Positions 37,880-46,460 of a stretch of DNA of 64,000 nt are shown one piece after another (position 1 is the first letter of the stretch; the number at the start of each line of letters is the position of its first letter). Source of the DNA: Thioalkalivibrio sp. ALJ21 (GTDB lineage: Bacteria > Pseudomonadota > Gammaproteobacteria > Ectothiorhodospirales > Ectothiorhodospiraceae); contig NZ_KB905156.1 of NCBI RefSeq assembly GCF_000378605.1, positions 62,001-126,000 of the forward strand, written 5' to 3'. The notes under the pieces were generated by a model, which did not search any database, was not told where the DNA came from, and worked only from the letters and a program-made list of their open reading frames with translations. A program made the translations under genes and the position numbers.

Positions 37880-40771
37880 ATGAGTGGTCCACTGATCGCA
37901 GCGTTGTACCTGCTCGCCGGGCTGTGTGTCTACGCCACGGCCAGCCACATCCTGCATGCGGCCCACAGCCTGCGCCGCGTGGAACACCTGCTGTTCGCCG
38001 CGATGTGCCTGTTGATGACGGGCGCCGCGATCAGCATTGCCCTGTCCTACCAGGCAACGTCCATCGAGGCCTATGTCGGCCCGATCAAGGCGTACTACGC
38101 CCTGATTGCCCCCGTGTATGTGCTGTTCGCGGCCTTCATCGCCCGCTACACCGGAACCCCCGCGCGCGGCCTGCTCGCGATACTGGGAGTGCTGGTGGTC
38201 GCCGCCTGGATCGCCAACGTGCAACAACCGTATGGCCTGCAACTGAGCACGGTCAGGGAGTTGCGTACGGTGACCCTGCCCTGGGGCGAGACGCTGTCGC
38301 TCGCGGTCGGGTCTTCGAGCCCGTGGTTTCTGCTGGCGCTGGCCGGCCTGTTGCTGGTATTCGGTTTCTCCCTGTGGGCGTTGATCCGCCATTGGTACCG
38401 CGAGGGCGGCGCAAGCCCACTGATCCTGCTGGGCGCGATTGTCCTGTTCCTGCTGGGCACGGCCCAGGGCGCGCTCGCGCGGCTCGGCGTGATCGATTCG
38501 GTCCCGCTCGCGGTGTTCGGGTACCTGGGCATGATCCTGGTGATGAGCCTGGTGCTGCACCGGGAGACCCAGGAGCGCGTTCGCGAATCCGAGCATCGCT
38601 TTCGTGACCTGGTGCACCAGGCCCCGATGGCCGTGGAGGTACTCACGCCCGAGGGCCGGGTGCGCCAGGTCAACGCGGCCTGGGAGGCGATGCACGGCCG
38701 CAAGGGCGAACGCGTCCGGGATTCCAGCGTGCTGCACCGCCCCGACACTATCGACGGGCGCATCACCGACGCGATCCGCGCGGCCGCGCAGGGCGAGCGG
38801 CAGCTCGTCGGCCCGTTCGCATACCACGCGGGCTCCGAACCCGCGACCAGACAGACAGGCAACCACTGGCTGAAGGGCTGCGTCTACCCTCTGAAGAACC
38901 ACCGCGGCGAGGTGCAGGACATCGTCGTGATGCAGGAGGACATCACGCTCGCGCGGCGCAGCGAAGAGGCCCTGCGCGTCATCGCCCAGGGTTTTCGCGC
39001 TGACAACCGCCAGAGCTTCTTCCAGAACCTGGTGCTGCGGCTGCGCGAGGTCTTTCGTGCCGACTACGCCCTGGCGGGCGTGAACGTCCCGGACATGCCC
39101 GGGCACGTCGAGACCGCCGCGCTTTGCCAGGATGGCGAACTGGTGGACAACATCCGCTATGCCCTGGCCAGCACCCCCTGCGACGAGGTGCTCTCGCACG
39201 GCATGTGCGTTTACCCGGACCGCGTCCAGGAGCTGTTCCCGCACGACCATCTCCTGGGCGAGATGGGGGCGCGCAGTTATCTCGGCACCCCCATGCTCGA
39301 CAGCCAGGGGCGCGAGCTCGGGCACATCGCCATTATCAATCGCTATCCGCTGGACGAGACCGAGCAGGCAGTCGGCATCCTCGAGATCTTTGCCGACCGG
39401 GCGGCCGCCGAACTCGAGCGACTGGAAGGCGAGGAGCATATACGCCGGCTCGCCTACCACGATCCGCTGACCGGTCTGGCCAACCGCACCCAGCTGCACG
39501 ACGCGCTGACACGAGACCTGGAACTGGCTCAGCACGGAGATCAGCAGGGCGGCCTGATCCTGATCGACCTGGACCACTTCAAGACGATCAACGATGCCCT
39601 GGGGCATGCGGTCGGCGACACCGTACTGGCCGCGGTCGCCGACCGCCTGCGGCAGAACGCGCCCGCACAGGCACTGGTGGTGCGCCTGGGCGGGGACGAA
39701 TTCGCCACCCTGATCCATCCCCGGCGCGCATCGCGTCAGGCGATCGAGGCGACGGTCAACGACGCGGCCCACCGGCTGCTGGATGCCCTGCAGCACCCGA
39801 TCGTGCTGGGGGAGCGCACCTTCAGTGTCGGCGCCAGTCTGGGCTGCGTGCTGTTCCCGGACGCGGGGCAGACCTCGTCGGATGCCTTGCGCCATGCCGA
39901 CATCGCCTTGTATCAGGCGAAGCGGGCCGGACGCGGCGGGGTGCAGTTCTACCGCCATGCGCTGCAGGACGAGGCCCGCGCCCGGCTGCAGATCGAGGAG
40001 GGGCTGCGCCAGGCCCTGGTGAATCACGAGATGCACCTGAGTTACCAGCCGCAGTTCGATGCCCAGGAGAACATGATCGGTGCCGAGGCGCTGCTGCGCT
40101 GGACCCACCCCGAACGGGGCCCGGTCGGGCCGGCGCTGTTCATCCCGATCGCCGAGGAGACCGGGCTCATCCACCCCATCGGCACCTGGGTGGTCGAGCA
40201 TGTACTCGAGAATCTGCAGGACTGGCGCGCGCGAGGTCTGCCGCTTCCGCCCCGCGTGGCTATCAATATCTCGCCCTGGCAACTGGCCCGACCCGATTTC
40301 GTCGAACAGCTCCGGGAACGTGTGCAGGCCGCCGGCCTGGAACCCGGCCAGATTACGCTGGAGGTTACCGAGTCGGGCCTGCTGCGTGACCTGTCCGATG
40401 CCATGGGCAAGCTGCGGGCCCTGCGCGAGTTCGGCGTCCAGGTGGCGCTGGACGATTTCGGAACGGGATATTCGTCGCTGGCCTATCTGCGCGATCTGCC
40501 GCTGGACGAGCTCAAGATCGACAAGTCATTCATCGACAAACTGGTGAACAAGGGCGAGCAGATACTGGTCGAGAACATCCTCGATATCGGCCACAACATG
40601 GGCCTGCGCGTCATCGCCGAGGGCGTGGCCCAGCCGACCCAGCGCCAGCAGCTCCTGGCACTGGGTTGCACGCATTTCCAGGGGTTTCTGTACGGCCAGC
40701 CGATCGCGGAAGACGAGTTCCCGGCCTGGCTGGAACAAAACACCACCCCGGCAGTGCAACGCCAGAGCTGA
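37880..40771 (+). CDS. Multi-helix sensor with PAS, GAF, GGDEF and EAL domains
   Basis: c-di-GMP protein of 963 residues starting MSGPLIAALYLLAGLCVYAT. About seven membrane helices fill residues 1-230, followed by PAS (FRDLVHQAPMAVEVLTPEGR), a GAF-like region with LGTPMLDSQGRELG, GGDEF with VRLGGDEFATLI, and EAL with GAEALLRW, NISPWQL, EVTESG, DDFGTGYSS, LKIDKSF, AEGVA and QGFLY. The GGDEF lacks the RxxD inhibitory site (PAQA at that position). In the EAL domain the AEGVE glutamate is replaced by Ala, which may weaken phosphodiesterase activity. Tail-to-tail with the next gene. Confidence 0.9.
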   Translation: MSGPLIAALYLLAGLCVYATASHILHAAHSLRRVEHLLFAAMCLLMTGAAISIALSYQATSIEAYVGPIKAYYALIAPVYVLFAAFIARYTGTPARGLLAILGVLVVAAWIANVQQPYGLQLSTVRELRTVTLPWGETLSLAVGSSSPWFLLALAGLLLVFGFSLWALIRHWYREGGASPLILLGAIVLFLLGTAQGALARLGVIDSVPLAVFGYLGMILVMSLVLHRETQERVRESEHRFRDLVHQAPMAVEVLTPEGRVRQVNAAWEAMHGRKGERVRDSSVLHRPDTIDGRITDAIRAAAQGERQLVGPFAYHAGSEPATRQTGNHWLKGCVYPLKNHRGEVQDIVVMQEDITLARRSEEALRVIAQGFRADNRQSFFQNLVLRLREVFRADYALAGVNVPDMPGHVETAALCQDGELVDNIRYALASTPCDEVLSHGMCVYPDRVQELFPHDHLLGEMGARSYLGTPMLDSQGRELGHIAIINRYPLDETEQAVGILEIFADRAAAELERLEGEEHIRRLAYHDPLTGLANRTQLHDALTRDLELAQHGDQQGGLILIDLDHFKTINDALGHAVGDTVLAAVADRLRQNAPAQALVVRLGGDEFATLIHPRRASRQAIEATVNDAAHRLLDALQHPIVLGERTFSVGASLGCVLFPDAGQTSSDALRHADIALYQAKRAGRGGVQFYRHALQDEARARLQIEEGLRQALVNHEMHLSYQPQFDAQENMIGAEALLRWTHPERGPVGPALFIPIAEETGLIHPIGTWVVEHVLENLQDWRARGLPLPPRVAINISPWQLARPDFVEQLRERVQAAGLEPGQITLEVTESGLLRDLSDAMGKLRALREFGVQVALDDFGTGYSSLAYLRDLPLDELKIDKSFIDKLVNKGEQILVENILDIGHNMGLRVIAEGVAQPTQRQQLLALGCTHFQGFLYGQPIAEDEFPAWLEQNTTPAVQRQS

Positions 40772-40782
40772 CCCAGGACGGG

Positions 40783-42510
40783 CTACGGGCCTTCCAGACC
40801 AAGGCCGCAGCCCAGCGGCCCGCGCCGCCGATGGCGTGTGTGCGACCGGCTGGCGCGGCTGGCATCGACCTGCTCGTACAGCACGATCCCGCCGCCCCCG
40901 GCCTCCTTGGCCGCATACATCGCACGATCCGCCTGCAGCATCAGCCCCTCCGCATCGGCACTGTCATGCGGGTACAGGGCCGCCCCCATGCTCAAGCCCA
41001 CCTGCACGGCCTCGCGATTGACCTCGATGGGCTCGGCAAAGCGTTCGATCAGCTTCAGACCGACCCCGAGCAGGGCATCCGGGTCGTCCATGTTCTCCAG
41101 CAGGATCACAAACTCGTCGCCCCCCATGCGGGCCACCACATCGCACTCGCGCACCCCCTCGCGCAGACGCCCGGCCACCGTCACCAGCACCACATCGCCC
41201 GCGTCATGGCCCAGCCGGTCATTGATCGGCTTGAAGCCGTCCAGATCACAGACCACCAGGGCCAGTCCCGTGTTGTTGCGCTGGGCGCGGCGCAGGGCAT
41301 GGCGCAGGTGTTCCTGAAAGAGACTGCGATTGGCCAGCCCGGTCAGCGAGTCGTGATGGGCCTGATGCCAAAGGCGCTCCTCCGAGGCCTTCTCCAGGGT
41401 GACATCCCGCACCATCCCCAGGACCTGCAGGGGGCGACCGGTATCGTCACGGGCGATCTCGCCTTCCACGCGCACATGGCGCACGCCGCCATCCGGCCGC
41501 ACGACCCGATGATCGACACGATAGACCGCCTCACTGGCCAGGGCCTGGTTAATGGTGCGGCGCACACGGGTGCGATCATCCGGATGCACCGCATGGATGT
41601 AGGATTCGAAGCCCGCCTCGTCCGCCCTGGGGTCCAGCCCGAACAGCTCGAACACATGGGCGGACCAGTTCAGCTGACCATTGCGGATGTCCCAGTCCCA
41701 GAACCCCGCGCCGGCGCTGCGCTGCGCCTCTTCCAGGCGTGCAGTGGTTTCCTCAAGCTCCGCCGTGCGGCGGGCCACCGCGGCCTCCAGCCCGCCCTGG
41801 GTCTCGCGCAGGCGGGCCTCCACCCGCATACGCTCGCGCAACTCGTCCTGCAAGGCCTGATGGTTGCGCCGCAGGCGATAGCGTACGCGCGCCCCGAGCA
41901 GCACAATCAAAACGGCCGCCAGCACGGTCGCCCAAAGCATCCATTCCTGGCTTTGTTCGTGGCGCTGGGCCATCGCCTCGATCGCCCGCGCGTTGTCCCG
42001 GTGGAAAGCCTCCAGGATGCGCTCCATCTGGTCCAGCACCTCCTCCTGGACCGGCATCAGGTCGGCGTACAGCATCCCCAGGGCCTCGTTGCGGTCCCCG
42101 ACCAGGGCGATGTCGACAATATCTTCCAGCAGCGGGGCCCCCACCGAGGTCAGCTCCCGCAACTCCTGCATGCGTTGACGGTCCGCGGGGCGGTCGGCCT
42201 GGGACTCGGCGGCCGCCAATGTCTCGACAAAGCGGGGCGCCAGCTCGCGAAACTCGCGGTAGTAGCGCTCCTGCAGCGCGGTATCCTCCGCGCTGACCAC
42301 CAGCGAGGCACGCAGCACCCGCTCGCGCACCAGGCTGCGCATGCGATGCACATGATCCACCTTCTGGATGTGTTCTTCGGTGAGGGTCTGGATGTCCTGC
42401 TGCAGGTGTTGCACCCGCAACCAGCTGAACACTGCGATCGCCGCGACCAGCAACAGCACCAGCGCAAAGACGCTGGTGATTCCCGGGACACGCAGGCGAT
42501 CGACGGACAC
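40783..42510 (-). CDS. Membrane diguanylate cyclase (4-helix sensor, PAS, GGDEF)
   Basis: 575 residues from a GTG. TM1 (ITSVFALVLLLVAAIAVFSW), a periplasmic four-helix-bundle-type sensor, TM2 (WMLWATVLAAVLIVLLGA), a coiled coil (about 220-265), PAS (GAGFWDWDIRNGQLNWSAHV) and GGDEF with ARMGGDEFVILL and I-site RECD five residues before. There is no EAL, so probable cyclase only. A well-initiated 32-codon frame ends two bases upstream of its start (42513-42611). A basic Ser/Arg tail ends the protein. Confidence 0.92.
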   Translation of the reverse strand: MSVDRLRVPGITSVFALVLLLVAAIAVFSWLRVQHLQQDIQTLTEEHIQKVDHVHRMRSLVRERVLRASLVVSAEDTALQERYYREFRELAPRFVETLAAAESQADRPADRQRMQELRELTSVGAPLLEDIVDIALVGDRNEALGMLYADLMPVQEEVLDQMERILEAFHRDNARAIEAMAQRHEQSQEWMLWATVLAAVLIVLLGARVRYRLRRNHQALQDELRERMRVEARLRETQGGLEAAVARRTAELEETTARLEEAQRSAGAGFWDWDIRNGQLNWSAHVFELFGLDPRADEAGFESYIHAVHPDDRTRVRRTINQALASEAVYRVDHRVVRPDGGVRHVRVEGEIARDDTGRPLQVLGMVRDVTLEKASEERLWHQAHHDSLTGLANRSLFQEHLRHALRRAQRNNTGLALVVCDLDGFKPINDRLGHDAGDVVLVTVAGRLREGVRECDVVARMGGDEFVILLENMDDPDALLGVGLKLIERFAEPIEVNREAVQVGLSMGAALYPHDSADAEGLMLQADRAMYAAKEAGGGGIVLYEQVDASRASRSHTRHRRRGPLGCGLGLEGP

Positions 42511-42512
42511 GA

Positions 42513-42611
42513 TCAGCCCCCCGGCCTTCCGGGCCCGAGATCACGCACCCGCGCGATCGTCGGGTCATCACCGACCGCCAGGCAGGGCTGAGTCCAATCC
42601 TTGACGCGCAT
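42513..42611 (-). CDS. Possible 32-residue leader or mini-protein
   Basis: A short frame, MRVKDWTQPCLAVGDDPTIA then RVRDLGPGRPGG, has a good GGGAGA site 6 bases before its ATG and stops two bases before the GTG of the diguanylate cyclase. It could act as a translationally coupled leader. The N-terminal MRVKDW...P..VGDDPTIARVRDL resembles the start of a CBS domain, so it may be a truncated CBS-protein remnant. Unproven as a gene. Confidence 0.5.
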   Translation of the reverse strand: MRVKDWTQPCLAVGDDPTIARVRDLGPGRPGG

Positions 42612-42666
42612 GTTGTCTCCCTGTGTGATCGTGGGTGAACACGACCACACGCGAGAGTGCCCCGGG

Positions 42667-43164
42667 ATGACGCCAAACTCAAGAGGTAACGGGACACCGA
42701 GCAATGCGCCAGGGGCCAGTTCGGAACTGGCCCGGGCCTACTCCGCCACGCACTACCGCATCGAGCCCCCGGGGCAGGCGTTCGTCCTGCGCATCGGTGA
42801 ACGCGATCGTGGCCTTGAGACCTGTCTGCAGACAGAGGGCTGGAGTCAGGCCAGCCTGCTGACCGCCTGGAATCCGCGCAGTCGTATCGTGCCGGAGCAG
42901 GAGAACCGCGCGCGCCACGCCCGCATCACACGCGAGCTGGAACAGGCCGGCTGGTCCTGCTGGCCCACCCTCCACCGCGATCCGACCGGCCAGTGGCCCG
43001 ACGAACCCGGCTATTGCGTACTGGGGATGGGCGCCGCGGATCTGGATCCCTGGCTGGTCGCGTTCGACCAGAATGCGGCCGTCCTGGTCCAGCCGCCCTC
43101 AGCCCCTCGCCTGATCTGGCACCCGGGAGAGGGCCCGGGAAGCAGATGCCCTACTTCTCCCTAG
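42667..43164 (+). CDS. DUF3293 protein
   Basis: Uncharacterised cytosolic protein, 165 residues from MTPNSRGNGTPS. The DUF3293 signature is visible in ASLLTAWNPRSRIVPEQEN and the following RHARITRELEQAGW, ending with YCVLGMGAADLDPWLVAFDQ. Its 3' end overlaps the convergent CopD-like gene by 4 bases. Earlier in-frame ATGs exist without support. Confidence 0.75.
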   Translation: MTPNSRGNGTPSNAPGASSELARAYSATHYRIEPPGQAFVLRIGERDRGLETCLQTEGWSQASLLTAWNPRSRIVPEQENRARHARITRELEQAGWSCWPTLHRDPTGQWPDEPGYCVLGMGAADLDPWLVAFDQNAAVLVQPPSAPRLIWHPGEGPGSRCPTSP

Positions 43165-43628
43165 AAGGGAAGGCGGCCCCCGGTGGCCACCACGATCACG
43201 GCCAGACCCAGCAACGTATTGATGCCCACCAGCACGCGGATCTGGGCCAGCCGGCGCAGGCCCTCGTCGGTGTCATTCGCCGCGATCGCCTGACGCATGC
43301 GGCGATACGGGGCAAAGAACACATGGGCGAAGATCGCCATCATCACCAGCCCGAGCAGCAGCATCACATGCACCGAGGGATGCACATTGCCCATCCCGCC
43401 GAAGAAGCCAAAGATCATCCACAGCCCGCTCGCCAGCAGGAGGATTACGGATACCCAGACCCAGGGGAAAAAGCGCGCGAACACCCCCTCCCACAACTTC
43501 AGGCGCACCACCCCGTCCAGCTGCTGCCCGGCCACCGGCCGCAGGAACATGTAGGCGAAGAACATCCCCCCTACCCACACTACAACCGCCAGTAGATGCA
43601 GCAGATTTGCCAATGCGTAGCCGGTCAT
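43161..43628 (-). CDS. CopD-family small membrane protein
   Basis: 155 residues with four predicted helices: LANLLHLLAVVVWVGGMFFA, FPWVWVSVILLLASGLWMI, VHVMLLLGLVMMAIFAHVFF and LVGINTLLGLAVIVVATGG. The His-rich first helix (NLLHLLAVVVWVGG) and the HVFF region resemble CopD/YeaQ-type putative copper or haem-linked membrane proteins. Function is not established. Confidence 0.75.
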   Translation of the reverse strand: MTGYALANLLHLLAVVVWVGGMFFAYMFLRPVAGQQLDGVVRLKLWEGVFARFFPWVWVSVILLLASGLWMIFGFFGGMGNVHPSVHVMLLLGLVMMAIFAHVFFAPYRRMRQAIAANDTDEGLRRLAQIRVLVGINTLLGLAVIVVATGGRLPF

Positions 43629-43850
43629 TGCGAACTCCTTGTTTTATTCATCAGGGATCCTGGCGGAGCAGTGTAGCGGTCTCGGCGGAAAACTGGCGAA
43701 CCAGGCCGCCAACCACGTCGGATCAAAGAGCCCATCCACCCACGCCCTCTTGCACCCCGCCCGCCCGTCACCAATCATCGAACCATGGTGTTCGAAATCG
43801 CCCTGCGTCCGCTACGCTGGCTGGACGCTGGCCCCGAATAAGGAACCGTG

Positions 43851-44513
43851 ATGTCCAACCGTTCGATCGGACTCGATGACGCCCTTCAGGCCTATGTACT
43901 GGATCGCTCGCTGCGCGAGTCCAGCCTGCTGGCGGAGCTGCGCGCCGAGACCGCGGGACTGCCGGAGCACAACATGCAGATCGCCCCCGAACAGGGGCAG
44001 TTCATGGCGCTGCTGGCGCGCCTGGTCGGGGCCCGGCGCTACCTGGAAGTCGGCACCTTTACCGGCTACAGCGCGCTGGCGGTGGGGCAGGCGCTCCCCG
44101 ACGACGGCGAGGTGGTCTGCCTGGATCACAGCGAGGCCTGGACCGCGATCGCCAGGCGCTACTGGGACCGGGCCGGTCTGGCCGCGCGCATGGACCTGCG
44201 CCTGGGCGATGCGCGCGCCAACCTGCAACAGCTGGAGGCGGAAGGACAGAGCGGCCGCTTCGATCTTGCGTTCATCGACGCCGACAAGACCGGTTACCCG
44301 GAGTACTTCGAGGCCTGTCTGCGGCTGGTGCGCCCGGGCGGACTGATCATGGTGGACAACACCCTCTGGCATGGACAGGTGGCGGACCGGCACTGCGATG
44401 ACGAGGACACCCGGGCCATCCGCGACTTCAACCAGGCGCTGCATCGCGACGAGCGCATTGACCTCTCGCTGGTACCGATCGGCGACGGCCTGTCCCTGGC
44501 GCGTCGCCGCTGA
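43851..44513 (+). CDS. SAM-dependent O-methyltransferase (CCoAOMT-like)
   Basis: 220-residue class I methyltransferase of the O-methyltransferase family 3. Motif I is YLEVGTFTGYSALAV, followed by the acidic strand end VVCLDHSE, FDLAFIDADKTGYPEYFEAC (metal-binding Asp) and LIMVDNTLWHGQV. Start is the ATG after AAGGA; a GTG three bases earlier is an alternative. The acceptor substrate is unknown. Confidence 0.9.
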   Translation: MSNRSIGLDDALQAYVLDRSLRESSLLAELRAETAGLPEHNMQIAPEQGQFMALLARLVGARRYLEVGTFTGYSALAVGQALPDDGEVVCLDHSEAWTAIARRYWDRAGLAARMDLRLGDARANLQQLEAEGQSGRFDLAFIDADKTGYPEYFEACLRLVRPGGLIMVDNTLWHGQVADRHCDDEDTRAIRDFNQALHRDERIDLSLVPIGDGLSLARRR

Positions 44514-44543
44514 CCGTCGGCGGGCCGCGCGCGAATCAGGCGA

Positions 44544-44960
44544 TCAGCGACAAAGCCCGTCGCCGGACAGCCCCCGGCGACAGATCACACGCCGTTCCAC
44601 CCCGGTCACCGCCCAGCCATCGTCGCGTTCACGAAGTGTCAGCCGGTATTCATGATCGCGCACGGCGTCGTCGCGCAGGTTCTTGACGAAGACCTCGGCC
44701 CGCTCACGGCGCTGGTGGTGGATCTCGAGACTGGAATAATCCGTACCCAGGCCCTCGCGCCAGCCGCTGGCCTCCACCCAGTCCATCACCGCGCCCCCCG
44801 GCGTGGCAGCCGGTTCGAGCTCCGGGATCTCCAGCGCCTTGCGCTCGGTCGGCTGCGGCTGGAACACGTCCGTCGCTCGCTTTTGCTCCGACGGGAATGG
44901 CGCACAGCCCACCATTAGCCCGCCCAGCAGCAGCGTCCCGATTAGTCGTCTGTCTATCAT
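44544..44960 (-). CDS. Putative lipoprotein
   Basis: Unrecognised 138-residue protein with a lipoprotein-like signal (LIGTLLLGGLMVGC, lipid Cys19; Met at -3 is non-standard). The C-terminal half is a compact alpha/beta region ending in a CRR...GLC pair of cysteines. It is divergent from the coiled-coil protein at 45076. The longer open frame to 45095 has no start support. Confidence 0.65.
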   Translation of the reverse strand: MIDRRLIGTLLLGGLMVGCAPFPSEQKRATDVFQPQPTERKALEIPELEPAATPGGAVMDWVEASGWREGLGTDYSSLEIHHQRRERAEVFVKNLRDDAVRDHEYRLTLRERDDGWAVTGVERRVICRRGLSGDGLCR

Positions 44961-45075
44961 GGCTGGTACCCCATCACGTGTCTCGCGTCGCAAATCCATC
45001 ATCCACTGCAACAAATTCCACTGCCCGAACGTCTTATCATCACATGACCACAAGCCCATTCCCACGGGGGATACG

Positions 45076-45645
45076 ATGATGGACCACATCCGCACGACAG
45101 GACTCGCCCTGGTGGCCGCGGCCGCGCTGGCACTCAGTGCACCGCTCGTGCTGGCCGAGGAGCAGGCCGCCGAGGACGAAACCGCAACCGAGATGGAAGA
45201 ACTGCGCGACGACTGGGCGCAGACCCGCGAAGAGATTCAGGCCGATGCCGAACGCGACCGCGAGGCGACCCGCTCGCGCACCCGCGAAACCCTGGATGCA
45301 ATGGACCAGCAGCTCACCACCCTGCGCGAGCGCACACGCGAGGGCTGGGATGACCTGAGCGATGCCACCCGCGAGCGCCGAGAACGGGCCTACGACGGCC
45401 TGGTACGCGAACGCGACAACCTGGCGGAATGGTCCGCCGAGACCCGCGAACGTTCCTCTGGTGCCTGGCAGGGTGTGCGTGAAGGCGCCCGCGATGCCTG
45501 GGGCGGCGTACGCGATGGCTCGCGCAAGGCCTGGGGCTCCGTTCGCGACGCCGTCCGCGGGGATCGCCCGCCGGCCGAGCAAGGCGAACCGGGTACGCAG
45601 GAAAATCCGGCAGACCCGGACGATCCGGCCGTGCAGACGGATTGA
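45076..45645 (+). CDS. Exported coiled-coil protein
   Basis: Unrecognised 189-residue protein (190 if the first of two adjacent ATGs is not used the count drops by one). Signal peptide TGLALVAAAALALSAPLVLA is followed by a long Arg/Glu-rich helical region (about 30-165) with heptad-like spacing, then repeated AWGGVRDGSRKAWGSVRDAV units and a Pro/Asp-rich tail. It resembles small stress-linked periplasmic coiled-coil proteins only in composition. Confidence 0.65.
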   Translation: MMDHIRTTGLALVAAAALALSAPLVLAEEQAAEDETATEMEELRDDWAQTREEIQADAERDREATRSRTRETLDAMDQQLTTLRERTREGWDDLSDATRERRERAYDGLVRERDNLAEWSAETRERSSGAWQGVREGARDAWGGVRDGSRKAWGSVRDAVRGDRPPAEQGEPGTQENPADPDDPAVQTD

Positions 45646-45689
45646 ACCGACGGACGGACTGAAATGGTATTCGTCACAATGGGGGTTGA

Positions 45690-46256
45690 ATGAAGCCAAG
45701 CCGACACGGACGCCGGCCCATCATGTTCTTTCCGACCCTGGCCGCGCTGCTCGCCAGCGCGGCCCTGGTCGGTTGCGACGGTCTGCCCGGCCTGGACACT
45801 ACCCCGGAACATCACCAGCGCGACTGGGACGACCAGACCCTGCAATACGGCGAACGGCTGTACATGCAGCACTGCGCGGTATGCCACGGAGAGAATCGCG
45901 AGGGCGCGGAGAACTGGCGCCAGCGCGATGAGGACGGCTACATGCCGCCCCCGCCCCTGGATGGCAGCGCCCACACCTGGCATCACCCCTACTGGCAGCT
46001 CAAGGACATGATCCGCTACGGCGCGGAAGCCCGCGGCGGGGCCATGCCCAGCTTCGAGGACACCCTGTCCTACGACGACGTGGAGGCGATCATCGCCTTT
46101 ATACAGGCGCAGTGGCCGGACGAGATCTTCGAGGCATGGATCCGCTACGACCAGAACCACCCGACTCAGGAGGCCTGGGAGGAAGAGATGGGCGAGCCCT
46201 GGGTCACTCATGCATCCGATCCGCGCACCCCTTCCACCGGGCACGAGCATCACTAA
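45690..46256 (+). CDS. Membrane-anchored class I cytochrome c
   Basis: 188-residue c-type cytochrome. A lipobox LVGC (Cys29) after the hydrophobic LAALLASAAL predicts a lipid anchor. Single haem site CAVCH (Cys62-Cys65-His66) with likely axial Met119 in GGAMPSFEDTL, and a C-terminal helix VEAIIAFIQAQWPDEIFEAW typical of small monohaem carriers. The C-terminus is His-rich (GHEHH). Probable periplasmic electron carrier; partners are not adjacent. Confidence 0.87.
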   Translation: MKPSRHGRRPIMFFPTLAALLASAALVGCDGLPGLDTTPEHHQRDWDDQTLQYGERLYMQHCAVCHGENREGAENWRQRDEDGYMPPPPLDGSAHTWHHPYWQLKDMIRYGAEARGGAMPSFEDTLSYDDVEAIIAFIQAQWPDEIFEAWIRYDQNHPTQEAWEEEMGEPWVTHASDPRTPSTGHEHH

Positions 46257-46460
46257 CCAGCGCTCAACCGGGCCGCGCACTCCCTGCACCGCCCCACGGG
46301 AATTGCGCCCAGGCGGGAATAGCTGCGAGTGTCGCGGCGTCTGCCGAGATAACTAGCCGCAAACGGGTTATGATCCGCCGCGTTCACACCCAGGGTATGG
46401 AAGACCGGGGAAGCCCATGCATGACGCAGCCAGTGGTCGCCGCGAACACGGAAACCACCC

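Noticed and set aside
37841-40282. 813-residue open frame on the minus strand opposite the GGDEF/EAL gene
   Set aside because: It is an antisense shadow typical of GC-rich DNA; the plus strand encodes complete GGDEF and EAL motifs and the antisense product is low-complexity Gln/His/Arg/Val sequence without domains.
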